Assembly (NCBI GenBank): GCA_026991605.1
Contig: JALXBG010000169.1
Location: 1-33,969 of the forward strand
Source of the DNA: Sulfurovum sp.
GTDB taxonomy: Bacteria; Campylobacterota; Campylobacteria; Campylobacterales; Sulfurovaceae
Direction of reading: 5' to 3'
Length of the DNA stretch: 33,969 bases
Under the pieces are notes generated by a model, which did not search any database, was not told the DNA's origin, and saw only the letters and a program-made list of their open reading frames with translations. Every line of letters starts with the position of its first letter. The first letter of the stretch is position 1. Shown here piece by piece: positions 1 to 9,272 of the stretch. The position numbers and the translations under genes are program-made.

Positions 1-1565
1 ACTCATACCCACACTGTTGGAGAACGAAAAAGCCACTTATCTATAGAGCAACAAACCAATGGTTTATCTCTATTGACGATAAGCCAAAGGGTTCTAACGA
101 TACACTTAGAAAGTCAGCACTGGATGCGATAGAAGATGTAAACTTCTACCCAGCTAGTTCTAAAAATAGACTCAAGCCTATGATAGAGGGTAGACCTGAC
201 TGGTGTATCTCTCGTCAGCGTTCATGGGGTGTGCCGATAGCATTCTTTAGAATCAAAAGTACGAAAGAAGTTATCTTTGATGCAGATGTGTTAGAGCACA
301 TCGCAGCACTTTTTGACGAGCACGGTGCAGATGCATGGTATTCTATGAGCAATGCAGAGTTATTGCCAGCAGGTAGTAAGTATAACCCAGATGACTTAGA
401 AAAAATCTCTGATATCTTGGATGTATGGTTTGACTCTGGTTCGACATGGAACTCAGTGCTTAGTAGCGGTAACTATGATGCAGGTGAATACCCAGCATCA
501 CTTTACATAGAAGGTTCTGACCAACATAGAGGTTGGTTCCAGTCTTCATTATTACTCTCTTCAGCAGTGAACCAAATATCTCCATATAAAACACTCATCA
601 CACACGGCTTTACCGTAGATGAGAAGGGTGAGAAGATGTCTAAGTCTAAGGGTAACGTGGTTGCTCCAGACAAGGTCATCAAACAGTATGGTTCTGAGAT
701 ATTACGTTTATGGGTAGCACTTAGTAACTACCAAACAGACTTGAAAATCTCTGATGGAATACTCAAACAAACAGCAGAGCAGTACAGAAAGATACGTAAT
801 ACCTTTAGATTTTTACTTGCAAACGTAGATGATTTGGAAGTGTATGTAGAAGCAGATGCGTATGGTGAACTAGACAGATGGATACTAACCAAAGCTAGAG
901 AAGTATTTGCTTCCGTGAAAGCAAGTTTTGATGCCTATGATTTCTTAGGTGGATTTGCAACACTTAATCACTTTATCACCAATGAACTCAGTGGAATCTA
1001 CATGGACATCACCAAAGACAGACTCTACTGTGAGGACAAAAACGATACAACTAGACGTGCAACACAGTCTGCAATGGCTCACATCTCTAAAGCAATGCTT
1101 GGGCTTGTAGCTCCTGTACTTACCTACACAGCAGATGAGATACTCGAATACGCTCCAGCACTCTTTAAAGATGGTATGGAAAATGTCTTTGACCTTGTGT
1201 ATGTAGAAGTACCAGAAGTAGAGGCAAGTTTTGATGATGCAGTACTTTTGGAAGCAAGAGTAAAATTCTCAGAAGCGGTTGATAAACTCAAAAAAGAGAA
1301 ACTCATGAAGTCTACACTTGAAGTGGAGATAGCAGGAGATATGAGTATCTTCGCTATTAGTGACAGTAAAGACTTAGAAGACTGGTTTGTCGTATCTGCT
1401 ATGAAAGCAAGTTCTGAGGGTGAGCAAGTGGCTTCATTTGAAGTAGAAGGTAAAACATTTACGGTACACAAAGCAACAGCAGCTAAGTGTCCTAGATGTT
1501 GGAGATTTACTTCGACTTCAGAGGATTGTGCCTGTGAACGTTGTGCCAAAGTGGTAGGTGCATAA
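1..1565 (+). CDS. ileS: Isoleucyl-tRNA synthetase, 3' part (5' end outside window)
   Basis: Class I aminoacyl-tRNA synthetase that charges tRNA-Ile in the cytoplasm. The open frame runs in from the left edge, with its first full codon at base 3, so the gene is partial and the first in-frame ATG at 180 is not its start. The edge residues read SYPHCWRTKKPLIYRATNQW, typical of the catalytic core of IleS. The DVWFDSGSTW and GSDQHRGWFQ motifs follow, and the KMSKS loop that activates ATP lies at 633-647. The C-terminal part is the anticodon-binding helical domain and ends in a zinc-binding CPRC...CERC cluster encoded at about 1488-1548. The stop TAA shares a base with the ATG of the next small ORF (TAATG), which suggests translational coupling. 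Confidence 0.98.
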   Translation, partial: SYPHCWRTKKPLIYRATNQWFISIDDKPKGSNDTLRKSALDAIEDVNFYPASSKNRLKPMIEGRPDWCISRQRSWGVPIAFFRIKSTKEVIFDADVLEHIAALFDEHGADAWYSMSNAELLPAGSKYNPDDLEKISDILDVWFDSGSTWNSVLSSGNYDAGEYPASLYIEGSDQHRGWFQSSLLLSSAVNQISPYKTLITHGFTVDEKGEKMSKSKGNVVAPDKVIKQYGSEILRLWVALSNYQTDLKISDGILKQTAEQYRKIRNTFRFLLANVDDLEVYVEADAYGELDRWILTKAREVFASVKASFDAYDFLGGFATLNHFITNELSGIYMDITKDRLYCEDKNDTTRRATQSAMAHISKAMLGLVAPVLTYTADEILEYAPALFKDGMENVFDLVYVEVPEVEASFDDAVLLEARVKFSEAVDKLKKEKLMKSTLEVEIAGDMSIFAISDSKDLEDWFVVSAMKASSEGEQVASFEVEGKTFTVHKATAAKCPRCWRFTSTSEDCACERCAKVVGA

Positions 1566-1690
1566 TGTTTGATATGACTCAACCTATACAGATGGAAGTG
1601 ATTGTTGGTTCAATTGTTTTCATTTTTGGATTGGTAGGTGTTGGGTTGGCTGTAGTGGCGTATTATAAAAAGAAATTAGATATCAAGTAG
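1565..1690 (+). CDS. 41-residue single-pass membrane peptide between ileS and gatA
   Basis: A 41-codon ORF starting in the TAATG overlap with ileS and ending ten bases before gatA. After a short polar N-terminus (MFDMTQPIQM) comes one strongly hydrophobic segment at about residues 12-33, rich in Val, Gly, Ile and Phe, then YYKKKLDIK. This predicts one transmembrane helix with a basic cytoplasmic tail. I recall a similarly tiny membrane ORF at the same place (ileS to gatA) in Campylobacter jejuni, which supports it being a real gene. No function is known to me. Expression is probably coupled to ileS, because no separate Shine-Dalgarno or promoter is evident. Confidence 0.7.
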   Translation: MFDMTQPIQMEVIVGSIVFIFGLVGVGLAVVAYYKKKLDIK

Positions 1691-1700
1691 AGGATGAAAA

Positions 1701-3044
1701 GTGATTACACTAAAAGAAGCATTAACAAAATCTAATGAAGAGATGGCAACGTTAAGAGCTGAACTTGAAGCTAAAGCAAAAGAGTCTGGTCTTAACGCTT
1801 ATGTTGGCTTTGAAAGTTCTGGTGAAGGTGTGCCTATCCTCATTAAAGACAACATTCAAGTCAAAGGCTGGTCTGTGACAGCAGGATCGAAAATCCTTCA
1901 AGGCTACATCGCTCCTTATGAAGCGACAGTCATTACCAACCTTAAGTCTAAAGGCATGATGGCATTTGGTCGTGCGAACATGGATGAGTTTGCTATGGGT
2001 TCGACAACGGAGAGTTCTTGTTATGGTGCAACTGTAAATCCACATGGTGACAACAGAGTACCAGGTGGAAGTTCAGGTGGATCTGCCGCGGCAGTTGCTG
2101 GTGGCATCGCCATCGCAGCGCTTGGGTCAGATACGGGTGGATCTATTCGTCAGCCTGCTGCATACTGTGGTGTGGTAGGGATGAAGCCTACCTATGGACG
2201 TGTATCTCGTTTTGGCTTGGGTGCGTATGCATCAAGCCTTGACCAAATAGGCCCCATCGCTCAAAATGTAGAAGATGCAGCAATACTTTATGATGCTATC
2301 AAAGGGCATGATGACAAAGACTCAACATCAGCGGACTTTGAGATAGAAGATATTGCAAATAACCTAAACCCAGATGTGAAACTGACTATCGCAGTCATTG
2401 ATTCCTATGTAGAGGCTGCAGATGCAGATGTCCAAAAAGCATTTAATGAGACAGTGGCTAAGCTGGAAGCTGCGGGACATACCATCGTACGTAAAGAGCT
2501 TTCTAACACCAAGTATGACATCGCAACCTACTATGTACTTGCCACTGCGGAAGCAGCGACAAACTTGGCACGTTATGATGGTGTACGTTATGGAACAAGA
2601 GCTGAGTCTAAGAGCACAGAAGAGCTTTTCTTTAACACAAGAAGCGAAGGTTTTGGTGAAGAGGTAAAAAGACGTATCATGCTTGGTAACTTTGTACTCT
2701 CTTCAGGGTATTATGATGCATACTATGTAAAAGCACAGAAAGTAAGACACCTTATCCGTGATGAGTTTAACGCTATCTTTGATGAGGCTGACCTTATCTT
2801 GTCTCCTGTGGCACCATCTGTGGCACCCAAGATAGGTGAGAGTGAAGACCCACTTGAGATGTACAAATCAGATATGTATACGCTTGGTGTAAACCTTGCG
2901 GGACTTCCTGGTATCTCTGTACCTGTGGCTAAAAATGATGAAGGTATGCCGGTTGGACTCCAACTTATTGCTAAGGCATTTAACGAAAAAGTACTTTTTG
3001 ATGGCGCTGCTAGCTTCGAAAAAGCTGTAAACTATAATAAATAA
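1701..3044 (+). CDS. gatA: Glutamyl/aspartyl-tRNA(Gln/Asn) amidotransferase subunit A
   Basis: Amidase subunit of GatCAB, which converts mischarged Glu-tRNA-Gln (and Asp-tRNA-Asn) to Gln-tRNA-Gln (and Asn-tRNA-Asn), with ammonia released from glutamine. The protein has 447 residues. The amidase-signature triad is visible: K49 in ILIKD, the cis-Ser S124 in PGGSSGG, and the nucleophile S148 in GSDTGGSIR. These have the same spacing as K79/S154/S178 of the Staphylococcus enzyme. The start is GTG, placed six bases after AGAGGA at 1689-1694. The partner genes gatB and gatC are not in the window, so the complex is encoded from scattered loci. It probably belongs to one operon with ileS and guaB. 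Confidence 0.96.
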   Translation: MITLKEALTKSNEEMATLRAELEAKAKESGLNAYVGFESSGEGVPILIKDNIQVKGWSVTAGSKILQGYIAPYEATVITNLKSKGMMAFGRANMDEFAMGSTTESSCYGATVNPHGDNRVPGGSSGGSAAAVAGGIAIAALGSDTGGSIRQPAAYCGVVGMKPTYGRVSRFGLGAYASSLDQIGPIAQNVEDAAILYDAIKGHDDKDSTSADFEIEDIANNLNPDVKLTIAVIDSYVEAADADVQKAFNETVAKLEAAGHTIVRKELSNTKYDIATYYVLATAEAATNLARYDGVRYGTRAESKSTEELFFNTRSEGFGEEVKRRIMLGNFVLSSGYYDAYYVKAQKVRHLIRDEFNAIFDEADLILSPVAPSVAPKIGESEDPLEMYKSDMYTLGVNLAGLPGISVPVAKNDEGMPVGLQLIAKAFNEKVLFDGAASFEKAVNYNK

Positions 3045-3058
3045 ACCCAAAGGACTAA

Positions 3059-4507
<1,449 letters not shown>

Positions 4508-4512
4508 TAGTT

Positions 4513-4965
4513 ATGATTGTTAATTTAATTAGTTTACTGGTGGGTATTGCGATAATTAAAGTTTTTAATTTATCATTAATACGCTTTATATTACTTATAT
4601 TGTTACCAATGTTTTTATATGAATTCTATTTTCAAGTATTTGTTGCTATGCCTATGTTTGATGTAGATTTTAGTCTTATGTATATGATTAAAAGAATGTG
4701 GAAAGGTATTTTATATTTGTTACCTACACTTGTGATTTTTGCTATATTATCAGAGTTAATTTATAAAAAGTTCTTCTCTGAAAAAGCTCTTTTCTTATTT
4801 ATAGTGAGTATGTTGTACTTATTCACTTTTGAATTTGCTGGGTTTAATTTTAATGGTAATATTATTTCACGAATTAGTGAGTCTTTTGTACCATTATCTA
4901 TCATTGGTGCTATATCAGGAATTTTAATTTATATATTACCTTCTATATACAAAGATAAAAAATAG
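4513..4965 (+). CDS. Hypothetical A+T-rich integral membrane protein
   Basis: A 150-residue protein that I do not recognise. Four to five hydrophobic segments are visible, at about residues 1-20, 24-46, 68-86, 92-110 and 124-144. They are separated by short charged turns such as KRMWKG and YKKFFSEK, and the C-terminus is basic (YKDKK). This indicates a small polytopic inner-membrane protein. The coding sequence is clearly richer in A and T than guaB or metY, with heavy use of ATT, TTA and TTT. It has no convincing Shine-Dalgarno before the ATG. Together with the hairpin cluster and toxin-antitoxin pair downstream, this suggests acquired DNA inserted after guaB. No function can be assigned. 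Confidence 0.6.
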   Translation: MIVNLISLLVGIAIIKVFNLSLIRFILLILLPMFLYEFYFQVFVAMPMFDVDFSLMYMIKRMWKGILYLLPTLVIFAILSELIYKKFFSEKALFLFIVSMLYLFTFEFAGFNFNGNIISRISESFVPLSIIGAISGILIYILPSIYKDKK

Positions 4966-4976
4966 TATTTTCCCTC

Positions 4977-5098
4977 GTTCAACAGCTCCTGTTGTTGAAC
5001 CTCTATCTGTAATCAATATCATAACAAATTTATATACTGATATAAAGTATCACAGCTGGAGCTATGATACTAGTCAAAGGTGCTGTAGCAACAGCACC
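4977..5098. repeat. Cluster of three adjacent hairpins
   Basis: Three separate inverted repeats lie within 122 bases. At 4977-5000, GTTCAACAG faces CTGTTGTTGAAC, with CAACAG-CTC-CTGTTG as the tightest stem. At 5046-5071, AGTATCA pairs with TGATACT around an inner AGCT-GG-AGCT. At 5079-5098, GGTGCTGT-AGCA-ACAGCACC is a perfect 8-bp stem. None is followed by a clear T-run, so a simple terminator is not the obvious reading, although the first could end the membrane-protein transcript. They may be REP-like palindromes or remnants of a small mobile element. Confidence 0.6.
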
Positions 5099-5153
5099 CT
5101 ACAATGCTTCTTGAAAAAATCATAAATGTCTGCATAACCCAATAATCAAATTA

Positions 5154-5162
5154 TGTTATAAT
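5154..5162 (+). promoter_or_regulatory. Extended -10 promoter for the ParE-type module
   Basis: TGTTATAAT is a perfect extended -10 (TG-N-TATAAT), 28 bases before the antitoxin start. No good -35 is seen, which is normal for sigma-70 promoters in this phylum. The antitoxin ATG at 5191 is preceded by AAGGA at about 5180-5184. Confidence 0.6.
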
Positions 5163-5190
5163 ATTTTCAATACAAATATAAGGATGTTCT

Positions 5191-5370
5191 ATGACTGCAC
5201 CTAAAGAAGAAGCCAAGAAAATTATAGATGCTTTACCTGAAGATTCAACATATGAAGAGATAGTGAGAGAGTTAGCCTTTGATACGATGATACAGCGAGG
5301 GCTAAATGATGTGGATACTGGTAAAGTGATTTCAAATAAAGAGATGGAAAACGAAATAGCTCAATGGTAA
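5191..5370 (+). CDS. Antitoxin of a ParE/RelE-type module
   Basis: A 59-residue acidic protein, too short for automatic calls, located immediately upstream of a ParE-type toxin. The C-terminal half has the pattern GLNDVDTGKVISNKEMENEI..W. This resembles the toxin-neutralising tail of many small antitoxins partnered with ParE toxins (G+-I-hxE-x-x-x-x-I-x-x-W). No clear DNA-binding fold is visible in the N-terminal part. Its last seven bases overlap the toxin start (ATGGTAA at 5364-5370), so translation is coupled. Its own promoter and ribosome binding site precede it. Antitoxin identity is inferred mainly from position and tail pattern. Confidence 0.75.
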   Translation: MTAPKEEAKKIIDALPEDSTYEEIVRELAFDTMIQRGLNDVDTGKVISNKEMENEIAQW

Positions 5371-5660
5371 AGATTGAGTGGACAGAAGAAGCCAAGTTTT
5401 GGCTTAAAGATATACATGATTATATTGCTCAAGATAACAAACGCATTGCCAAAAAGATTACAAAAGAGATATACAATAAAGTACAAATATTAGCTACATT
5501 TCCTCAAATAGGATATGTATATCCCAATGAGGATGATTTGGAAATACGTATATTGCTTTATGGACATTACAGGATTGCTTATTTGATTAAAGATAAAAAT
5601 AGCGTATCTGTATTGGGTGTATTTCATGGGGCATTAGATATACAAAGATATTTAAAATAA
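5364..5660 (+). CDS. ParE/RelE-superfamily toxin
   Basis: A 98-residue protein of the ParE/RelE toxin fold. Family features are the N-terminal WTEEAKFWLKDIHDYI helix pattern, LATFPQIG in the middle, and the core strand RILLYGHYRIAYLIKD followed by VLGVFHGALDIQRYL. ParE members poison DNA gyrase, while RelE members cleave mRNA on the ribosome. The HGALDI ending and the absence of an obvious RelE catalytic Lys/Arg cluster favour ParE, but this cannot be settled by eye. It overlaps the antitoxin by seven bases and ends 12 bases before metY, so read-through into metY is possible. Confidence 0.88.
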   Translation: MVKIEWTEEAKFWLKDIHDYIAQDNKRIAKKITKEIYNKVQILATFPQIGYVYPNEDDLEIRILLYGHYRIAYLIKDKNSVSVLGVFHGALDIQRYLK

Positions 5661-5672
5661 AAAGGAAAAACA

Positions 5673-6932
5673 ATGCACGAACAAACACTAGCTATCCATG
5701 CAGGATATGAAAAAGATGCTATGGGGACTATGGCTGTACCTATTTATCAAACGACAGCGTATGAATTTAGAGATACAGAACATGCAGCGAATTTGTTCGC
5801 ACTCAAAGAGCTAGGGAATATTTACACTCGACTTATGAACCCAACGACAGATGTTTTTGAAAAACGTTTTGCCGCACTTGAGGGTGGGGTAGCTGCCATA
5901 GGGACTGCTTCTGGGATGGCGGCTATCTTTTATGCCATTGCAAATGTGGCTGAGGCTGGAGATAACATCATCGTGGCAAAGCAGGTGTATGGTGGGACGA
6001 CTACACTTACAGGGCATACCATTAAACGTTTTGGTATAGAGACACGTTATTTTGATGTACGTAATCCTAATGAGATAGAAGCATTGGTAGATGATAAGAC
6101 AAAAATAATTATTTTTGAAAGTATCACAAATCCTAGCATTGATGTAGCAGATTTTGATGCGATTGTGGCTATTGCTAACAGGCATAACATCTTGACATGT
6201 GTAGATAATACTGTGGGTACACCCATACTTTGTAAGCCGTTTGATCATGGTGTTGACTTGACTGTACATAGTACGAGTAAATACACCATAGGACAAGGAA
6301 CGGCTCTTGGTGGTATGCTTGTAGAGCGTCATGACTTGGTAGAGAAGATAAAAGGTAACCCACGTTACGCACACTTTAATGCGCCAGATGAGAGTTACCA
6401 TGGTCTTGTGTATAGTGATTTACCGTTGCCACTCTTTACACTTAGAGTAAGACTGGCACTCTTACGCGACTTGGGTGCTACACCTGCACCATTTAATTCT
6501 TGGTTAAACATACAAGGTTTAGAGACACTGCCACTACGGATGAAACAGCACTCAAGTTCTGCACTTGCTATAGCAGAGTTTTTAGAAGCACATCCAAAAG
6601 TAGGAAAAGTAAACTACCCCGGACTGAAGTCTGATGCTAACTATGAGTTAGGACAAAAGTACTTCAAAGGTGGACACTCAGGACTACTCTCATTTGAAGT
6701 AGCAGACAAAGAGACTGCACAAAAGATAGCCGATAGTACAGATATTTTCTCACTGGTAGTTAACATTGGTGATAGTAAGTCTATCATTACTCATCCAGCA
6801 AGTACTACACACCAACAACTCTCTGCGCAAGAGCTAATAGATGCAGGTGTACCTAGTGGGCTTGTACGTCTTTCTGTTGGGTTGGAAGATACACAAGATT
6901 TGATTGAGGATTTGAAGAAGGCATTGGGGTAA
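5673..6932 (+). CDS. metY: O-acetylhomoserine sulfhydrylase (aminocarboxypropyltransferase)
   Basis: A PLP enzyme of the Cys/Met-metabolism family that makes homocysteine from O-acetylhomoserine and sulfide. At 419 residues it matches the long MetY type rather than the roughly 380-residue MetB/MetC type. Visible features are the N-terminal PIYQTTAYEF, YTRLMNPT, the substrate/cofactor loop GTASGMAAI, CVDNTVGTP, and the PLP-lysine K203 in HSTSKYTIGQG. The C-terminal part ends GLVRLSVGLED, typical of the family. AAGGA precedes the ATG. The next gene, metX, makes its substrate, so the two form a direct-sulfhydrylation methionine pathway suited to a sulfide-rich lifestyle. metB could be confused with it, but length and context favour metY. 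Confidence 0.94.
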   Translation: MHEQTLAIHAGYEKDAMGTMAVPIYQTTAYEFRDTEHAANLFALKELGNIYTRLMNPTTDVFEKRFAALEGGVAAIGTASGMAAIFYAIANVAEAGDNIIVAKQVYGGTTTLTGHTIKRFGIETRYFDVRNPNEIEALVDDKTKIIIFESITNPSIDVADFDAIVAIANRHNILTCVDNTVGTPILCKPFDHGVDLTVHSTSKYTIGQGTALGGMLVERHDLVEKIKGNPRYAHFNAPDESYHGLVYSDLPLPLFTLRVRLALLRDLGATPAPFNSWLNIQGLETLPLRMKQHSSSALAIAEFLEAHPKVGKVNYPGLKSDANYELGQKYFKGGHSGLLSFEVADKETAQKIADSTDIFSLVVNIGDSKSIITHPASTTHQQLSAQELIDAGVPSGLVRLSVGLEDTQDLIEDLKKALG

Positions 6933-6933
6933 A

Positions 6934-7029
6934 TTGTAGGTCGGGGTGTCCTCTCTCCGACATCACTTTGCATGCAAATATATTATGATTTTCAACTTCA
7001 TGTCGGGGAGAGGACACCCCGACCTACAA
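6934..7029. repeat. Long inverted repeat between metY and metX
   Basis: Arms of 30 bases at 6934-6963 and 7000-7029 are complementary at 29 of 30 positions, separated by a 36-base spacer. The arms begin TTGTAGGTCGGGG and contain GTCGGGG/CCCCGAC. Their G+C content is far above the surroundings. It sits just after the metY stop and could stop transcription as RNA, but the structure and the GTAGGTCGGG core look like a dispersed REP/MITE-type palindrome. Confidence 0.85.
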
Positions 7030-7085
7030 AACAAAGCACAAATACGATAAAATATTATCAATAAATTTAAGCACAAAAGCAGTCT

Positions 7086-8180
7086 ATGAAAATCGAAACC
7101 AAAACAGCCCATTTTAGCTCCCCTTTGTACCTTGAAAGTGGGCGTATTTTAGAGCCTTATGAGATAGCGTATGAGACTTATGGTGAGTTAAATGAGGACA
7201 AGTCTAATGTGATTTTGGTTTGTCATGCACTCTCTGGTTCTCATCATGCTGCAGGTGTCTATGAGGGTGAGCGTAAAGCTGGTTGGTGGGATGGACTCAT
7301 CGGTGAGGGTAAAGCCTTAGATACAAATAAGTATTTTGTCATCTCTACAAATGTTGTAGGCTCTTGCTTTGGTAGTACAGGACCTATGAGCAACAACTAT
7401 ACAACCCAAGCCCCTTACCGTCTTAAATTCCCAGTCGTAACCATCAAAGATATGATACGTGCGCAAATGCATCTACTCTCTGATCTTGGCATTCACCATG
7501 TGCGGGCTGTAGTGGGTGGTTCCATGGGTGGTATGCAATCACTTCAATTTGCTGTAGACTACCCGAACTTTGCAGATGACATCATCTCTTTGGCTGCTAC
7601 GTATGCGACACGTCCTTGGACGATAGCCTTTAACAAGGTAGCCGTAGAAGCTATACGCAGAGACCCTCGTTTTAAACATGGTAACTATGAGAAAGATGAC
7701 TTTAAAGAAGAGGGCTTGGATGGCTTAGCCATTGGGCGCATCGCAGGGCACATTTCTTACCTTTCTCCTGATTCTATGGATGAGAAGTTTGGGCGTAACT
7801 ATGTCAACAATGATGGACTTTTTGAACTCTTTGGACGTTATGAAGTAGAGCGATATATGGAGTACAATACGAATAACTTTTCACGGGTATTTGACCCACT
7901 CTCTTATCTCTATATAGTCAAAGCGATTAATACGTTTAACCTGAGCCGTGGATATGACTCTTTGCATGATGCGATTAGCCGTATAAAAGCCAATGTGCAT
8001 CTCATAAGCTTTTCGTCTGACTATCTGTTCTTCCCTTCGGAGATGGAACACATCGCTAAGATGATGGAACGTAATGGGCAGAAACATACGTACCTAGAAG
8101 TAGAGAGTGATTATGGGCATGATGCCTTTTTGGTAGAGTTAGATAAATTTGAAGCGCATATAAAAAAGGTATTACAATGA
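7086..8180 (+). CDS. metX: Homoserine O-acetyltransferase
   Basis: Alpha/beta-hydrolase-fold enzyme that acetylates homoserine with acetyl-CoA, giving the substrate of the neighbouring MetY. The 364 residues match the family length. The HALSGSHHAAG oxyanion region lies near residue 48, and the nucleophile elbow GGSMGGMQ places S146. The triad is completed by D312 in FSSDYLFFP and H345 in DYGHDAF. Substrate-loop motifs such as GSCFGSTGP and TYATRPWTIAFN are conserved. There is no strong Shine-Dalgarno before the ATG; TAAAAT at about 7048-7053 may be a -10. The stop overlaps the ATG of a tiny ORF (ATGA at 8177-8180). Some family members use succinyl-CoA, which cannot be excluded from sequence alone. 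Confidence 0.95.
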   Translation: MKIETKTAHFSSPLYLESGRILEPYEIAYETYGELNEDKSNVILVCHALSGSHHAAGVYEGERKAGWWDGLIGEGKALDTNKYFVISTNVVGSCFGSTGPMSNNYTTQAPYRLKFPVVTIKDMIRAQMHLLSDLGIHHVRAVVGGSMGGMQSLQFAVDYPNFADDIISLAATYATRPWTIAFNKVAVEAIRRDPRFKHGNYEKDDFKEEGLDGLAIGRIAGHISYLSPDSMDEKFGRNYVNNDGLFELFGRYEVERYMEYNTNNFSRVFDPLSYLYIVKAINTFNLSRGYDSLHDAISRIKANVHLISFSSDYLFFPSEMEHIAKMMERNGQKHTYLEVESDYGHDAFLVELDKFEAHIKKVLQ

Positions 8181-8260
8181 AATTACATGAACGATTGAGT
8201 GAATCTTTAGTGAGAGGAATTACAGTAGAGCTTTGCTCTATTGTAAGGAGAAGTATATAA
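8177..8260 (+). CDS. Possible 27-residue ORF bridging metX and xseB
   Basis: The frame starts in an ATGA overlap with the metX stop and ends in a TAATG overlap with xseB, so it exactly fills the gap between two genes. The peptide is basic with a hydrophobic middle (MKLHERLSES...IVRRSI). No family is recognised. A stable hairpin (8226-8240) and the xseB ribosome binding site AAGGAG (8245-8250) lie inside it. It could be a real small protein, a coupling or leader ORF, or chance. The double overlap is the only evidence. Confidence 0.3.
   Translation: MKLHERLSESLVRGITVELCSIVRRSI
8226..8240 (+). other. Short hairpin just before the xseB ribosome binding site
   Basis: TAGAGC-TTT-GCTCTA is a perfect 6-bp stem with a three-base loop, ending four bases before AAGGAG of xseB. 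It could help define the ribosome landing site or act as a weak pause. No T-run follows, so it is not called a terminator. Confidence 0.45.
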
Positions 8261-8460
8261 TGGCAACATTTGAAGAGAAGTTAGAACACTCAAAAGAGCT
8301 ACTTGAAAAGCTTATGGATCCTGAGATAACACTGGAAGAGTCAGTGAAGCTTTATGAAGAGGGTTTAAAGAACATTAAAGAAGCACAAACACTGATAGAA
8401 GAGGCAAAAACGAAGATAACAATCATCGAACAAGCCAATCAGAATGTGGAGAGTGACTAA
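8260..8460 (+). CDS. xseB: Exodeoxyribonuclease VII small subunit
   Basis: A 66-residue, mostly helical acidic protein with the XseB pattern: FEEKLEHSKELLEKLMDPEITLEESVKLYEEGLK, a helical hairpin around the short ITLEES turn. XseB subunits bind the large subunit XseA to form the nuclease that degrades single-stranded DNA. The ATG at 8260 is chosen over an in-frame TTG at 8233 because AAGGAG sits nine bases upstream and the conserved region starts at MATFEEK. Its stop overlaps the start of the next gene (TAATG). The partner xseA is not in this window. Confidence 0.88.
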   Translation: MATFEEKLEHSKELLEKLMDPEITLEESVKLYEEGLKNIKEAQTLIEEAKTKITIIEQANQNVESD

Positions 8461-9272
8461 TGTCTAAACAGCTAGTTGTTGCAGCACTTCAGTTACCAAC
8501 ACTTGGTATGAATGCCACTAGACTAGAGTTTTACCTAAAAAAAGCACATGAACGTGGAGCAGATGTGATGCTTCTTGGTGAGTATGTGCTGAACCACTTT
8601 TTTAAAGAGTTTGCAACTATGGCGCCAAATATGGTGAAGGCGCAAACGACTAAGCATCTTGAACTACTTAAAAATCTTTCTATTAAATATGATATTATTT
8701 TTGTGGCACCTATTATCATTACTAAAAAAGATGGGTATTACAAAACCATTGTGAAGATTACACCTAAAAATACGCGTTATTATGAACAACAGATTTTACT
8801 CCCTTACACACACTGGAATGAGAAGAAGTTTTTTTCCAATAAAGTAGTACCTTTGAAGGATGCAATGACATTTACTATCAAAGGTTTTAAAGTGATGGTA
8901 ATGGCTGGTTTTGAGCTGCATTTTGACCCTTTCTGGGAGCAGGTGACACGAAAGAAAGTAGATTTGGTTTTACTTCCTACAGCTTCTACCTTTGGCTCAC
9001 ATAACAGGTGGAGAGAGATCATTAAAACCAAAGCCTTTTTACATGGATGTTACGTACTGCGTGCCAATAGACTGGGTGAGTATAGTGATGATGAGGTGAA
9101 GTGGAAGTTCTATGGTGATACGATGCTTGTTTCCCCAGAGGGCGAAGTAGAGATGATGCTTGAAGATAAAGAGTCTATGCTGGTAGAAGTCATAGACAAA
9201 GCTGAGGTTACAGAACATCGTAAAGCATGGGGATTTGAGAGAGAATTAAAATTAAGAGAGGAGCAAGCGTAA
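8460..9272 (+). CDS. Nitrilase-superfamily protein, catalytic residues apparently lost
   Basis: A 270-residue protein with the carbon-nitrogen hydrolase fold: VAALQLP at the N-terminus, GADVMLLGEY carrying the usual Glu (E41), and ending with the conserved YVLRANRLGEY block. The other two catalytic positions look changed. Where active members have Lys four residues before the P of xKxHLP, this has Q111 (QQILLP). Where they have ICxDxxFP with the nucleophile Cys, it has G150 in MAGFELHF. The only Cys, in HGCYVL, is not the catalytic one. By eye this is a pseudoenzyme or uses different chemistry. A nitrilase-like gene beside xseB is also what I recall in Campylobacter. It overlaps both neighbours by TAATG. 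Confidence 0.8.
   Translation: MSKQLVVAALQLPTLGMNATRLEFYLKKAHERGADVMLLGEYVLNHFFKEFATMAPNMVKAQTTKHLELLKNLSIKYDIIFVAPIIITKKDGYYKTIVKITPKNTRYYEQQILLPYTHWNEKKFFSNKVVPLKDAMTFTIKGFKVMVMAGFELHFDPFWEQVTRKKVDLVLLPTASTFGSHNRWREIIKTKAFLHGCYVLRANRLGEYSDDEVKWKFYGDTMLVSPEGEVEMMLEDKESMLVEVIDKAEVTEHRKAWGFERELKLREEQA

Noticed and set aside
5811-6401. 196-codon minus-strand ORF opposite metY
   Set aside because: Fully antisense to a conserved enzyme, with Cys/His-rich composition typical of a shadow frame.
8233-8259. Longer xseB from a TTG start
   Set aside because: The added residues are not XseB-like, and AAGGAG fits the ATG at 8260.
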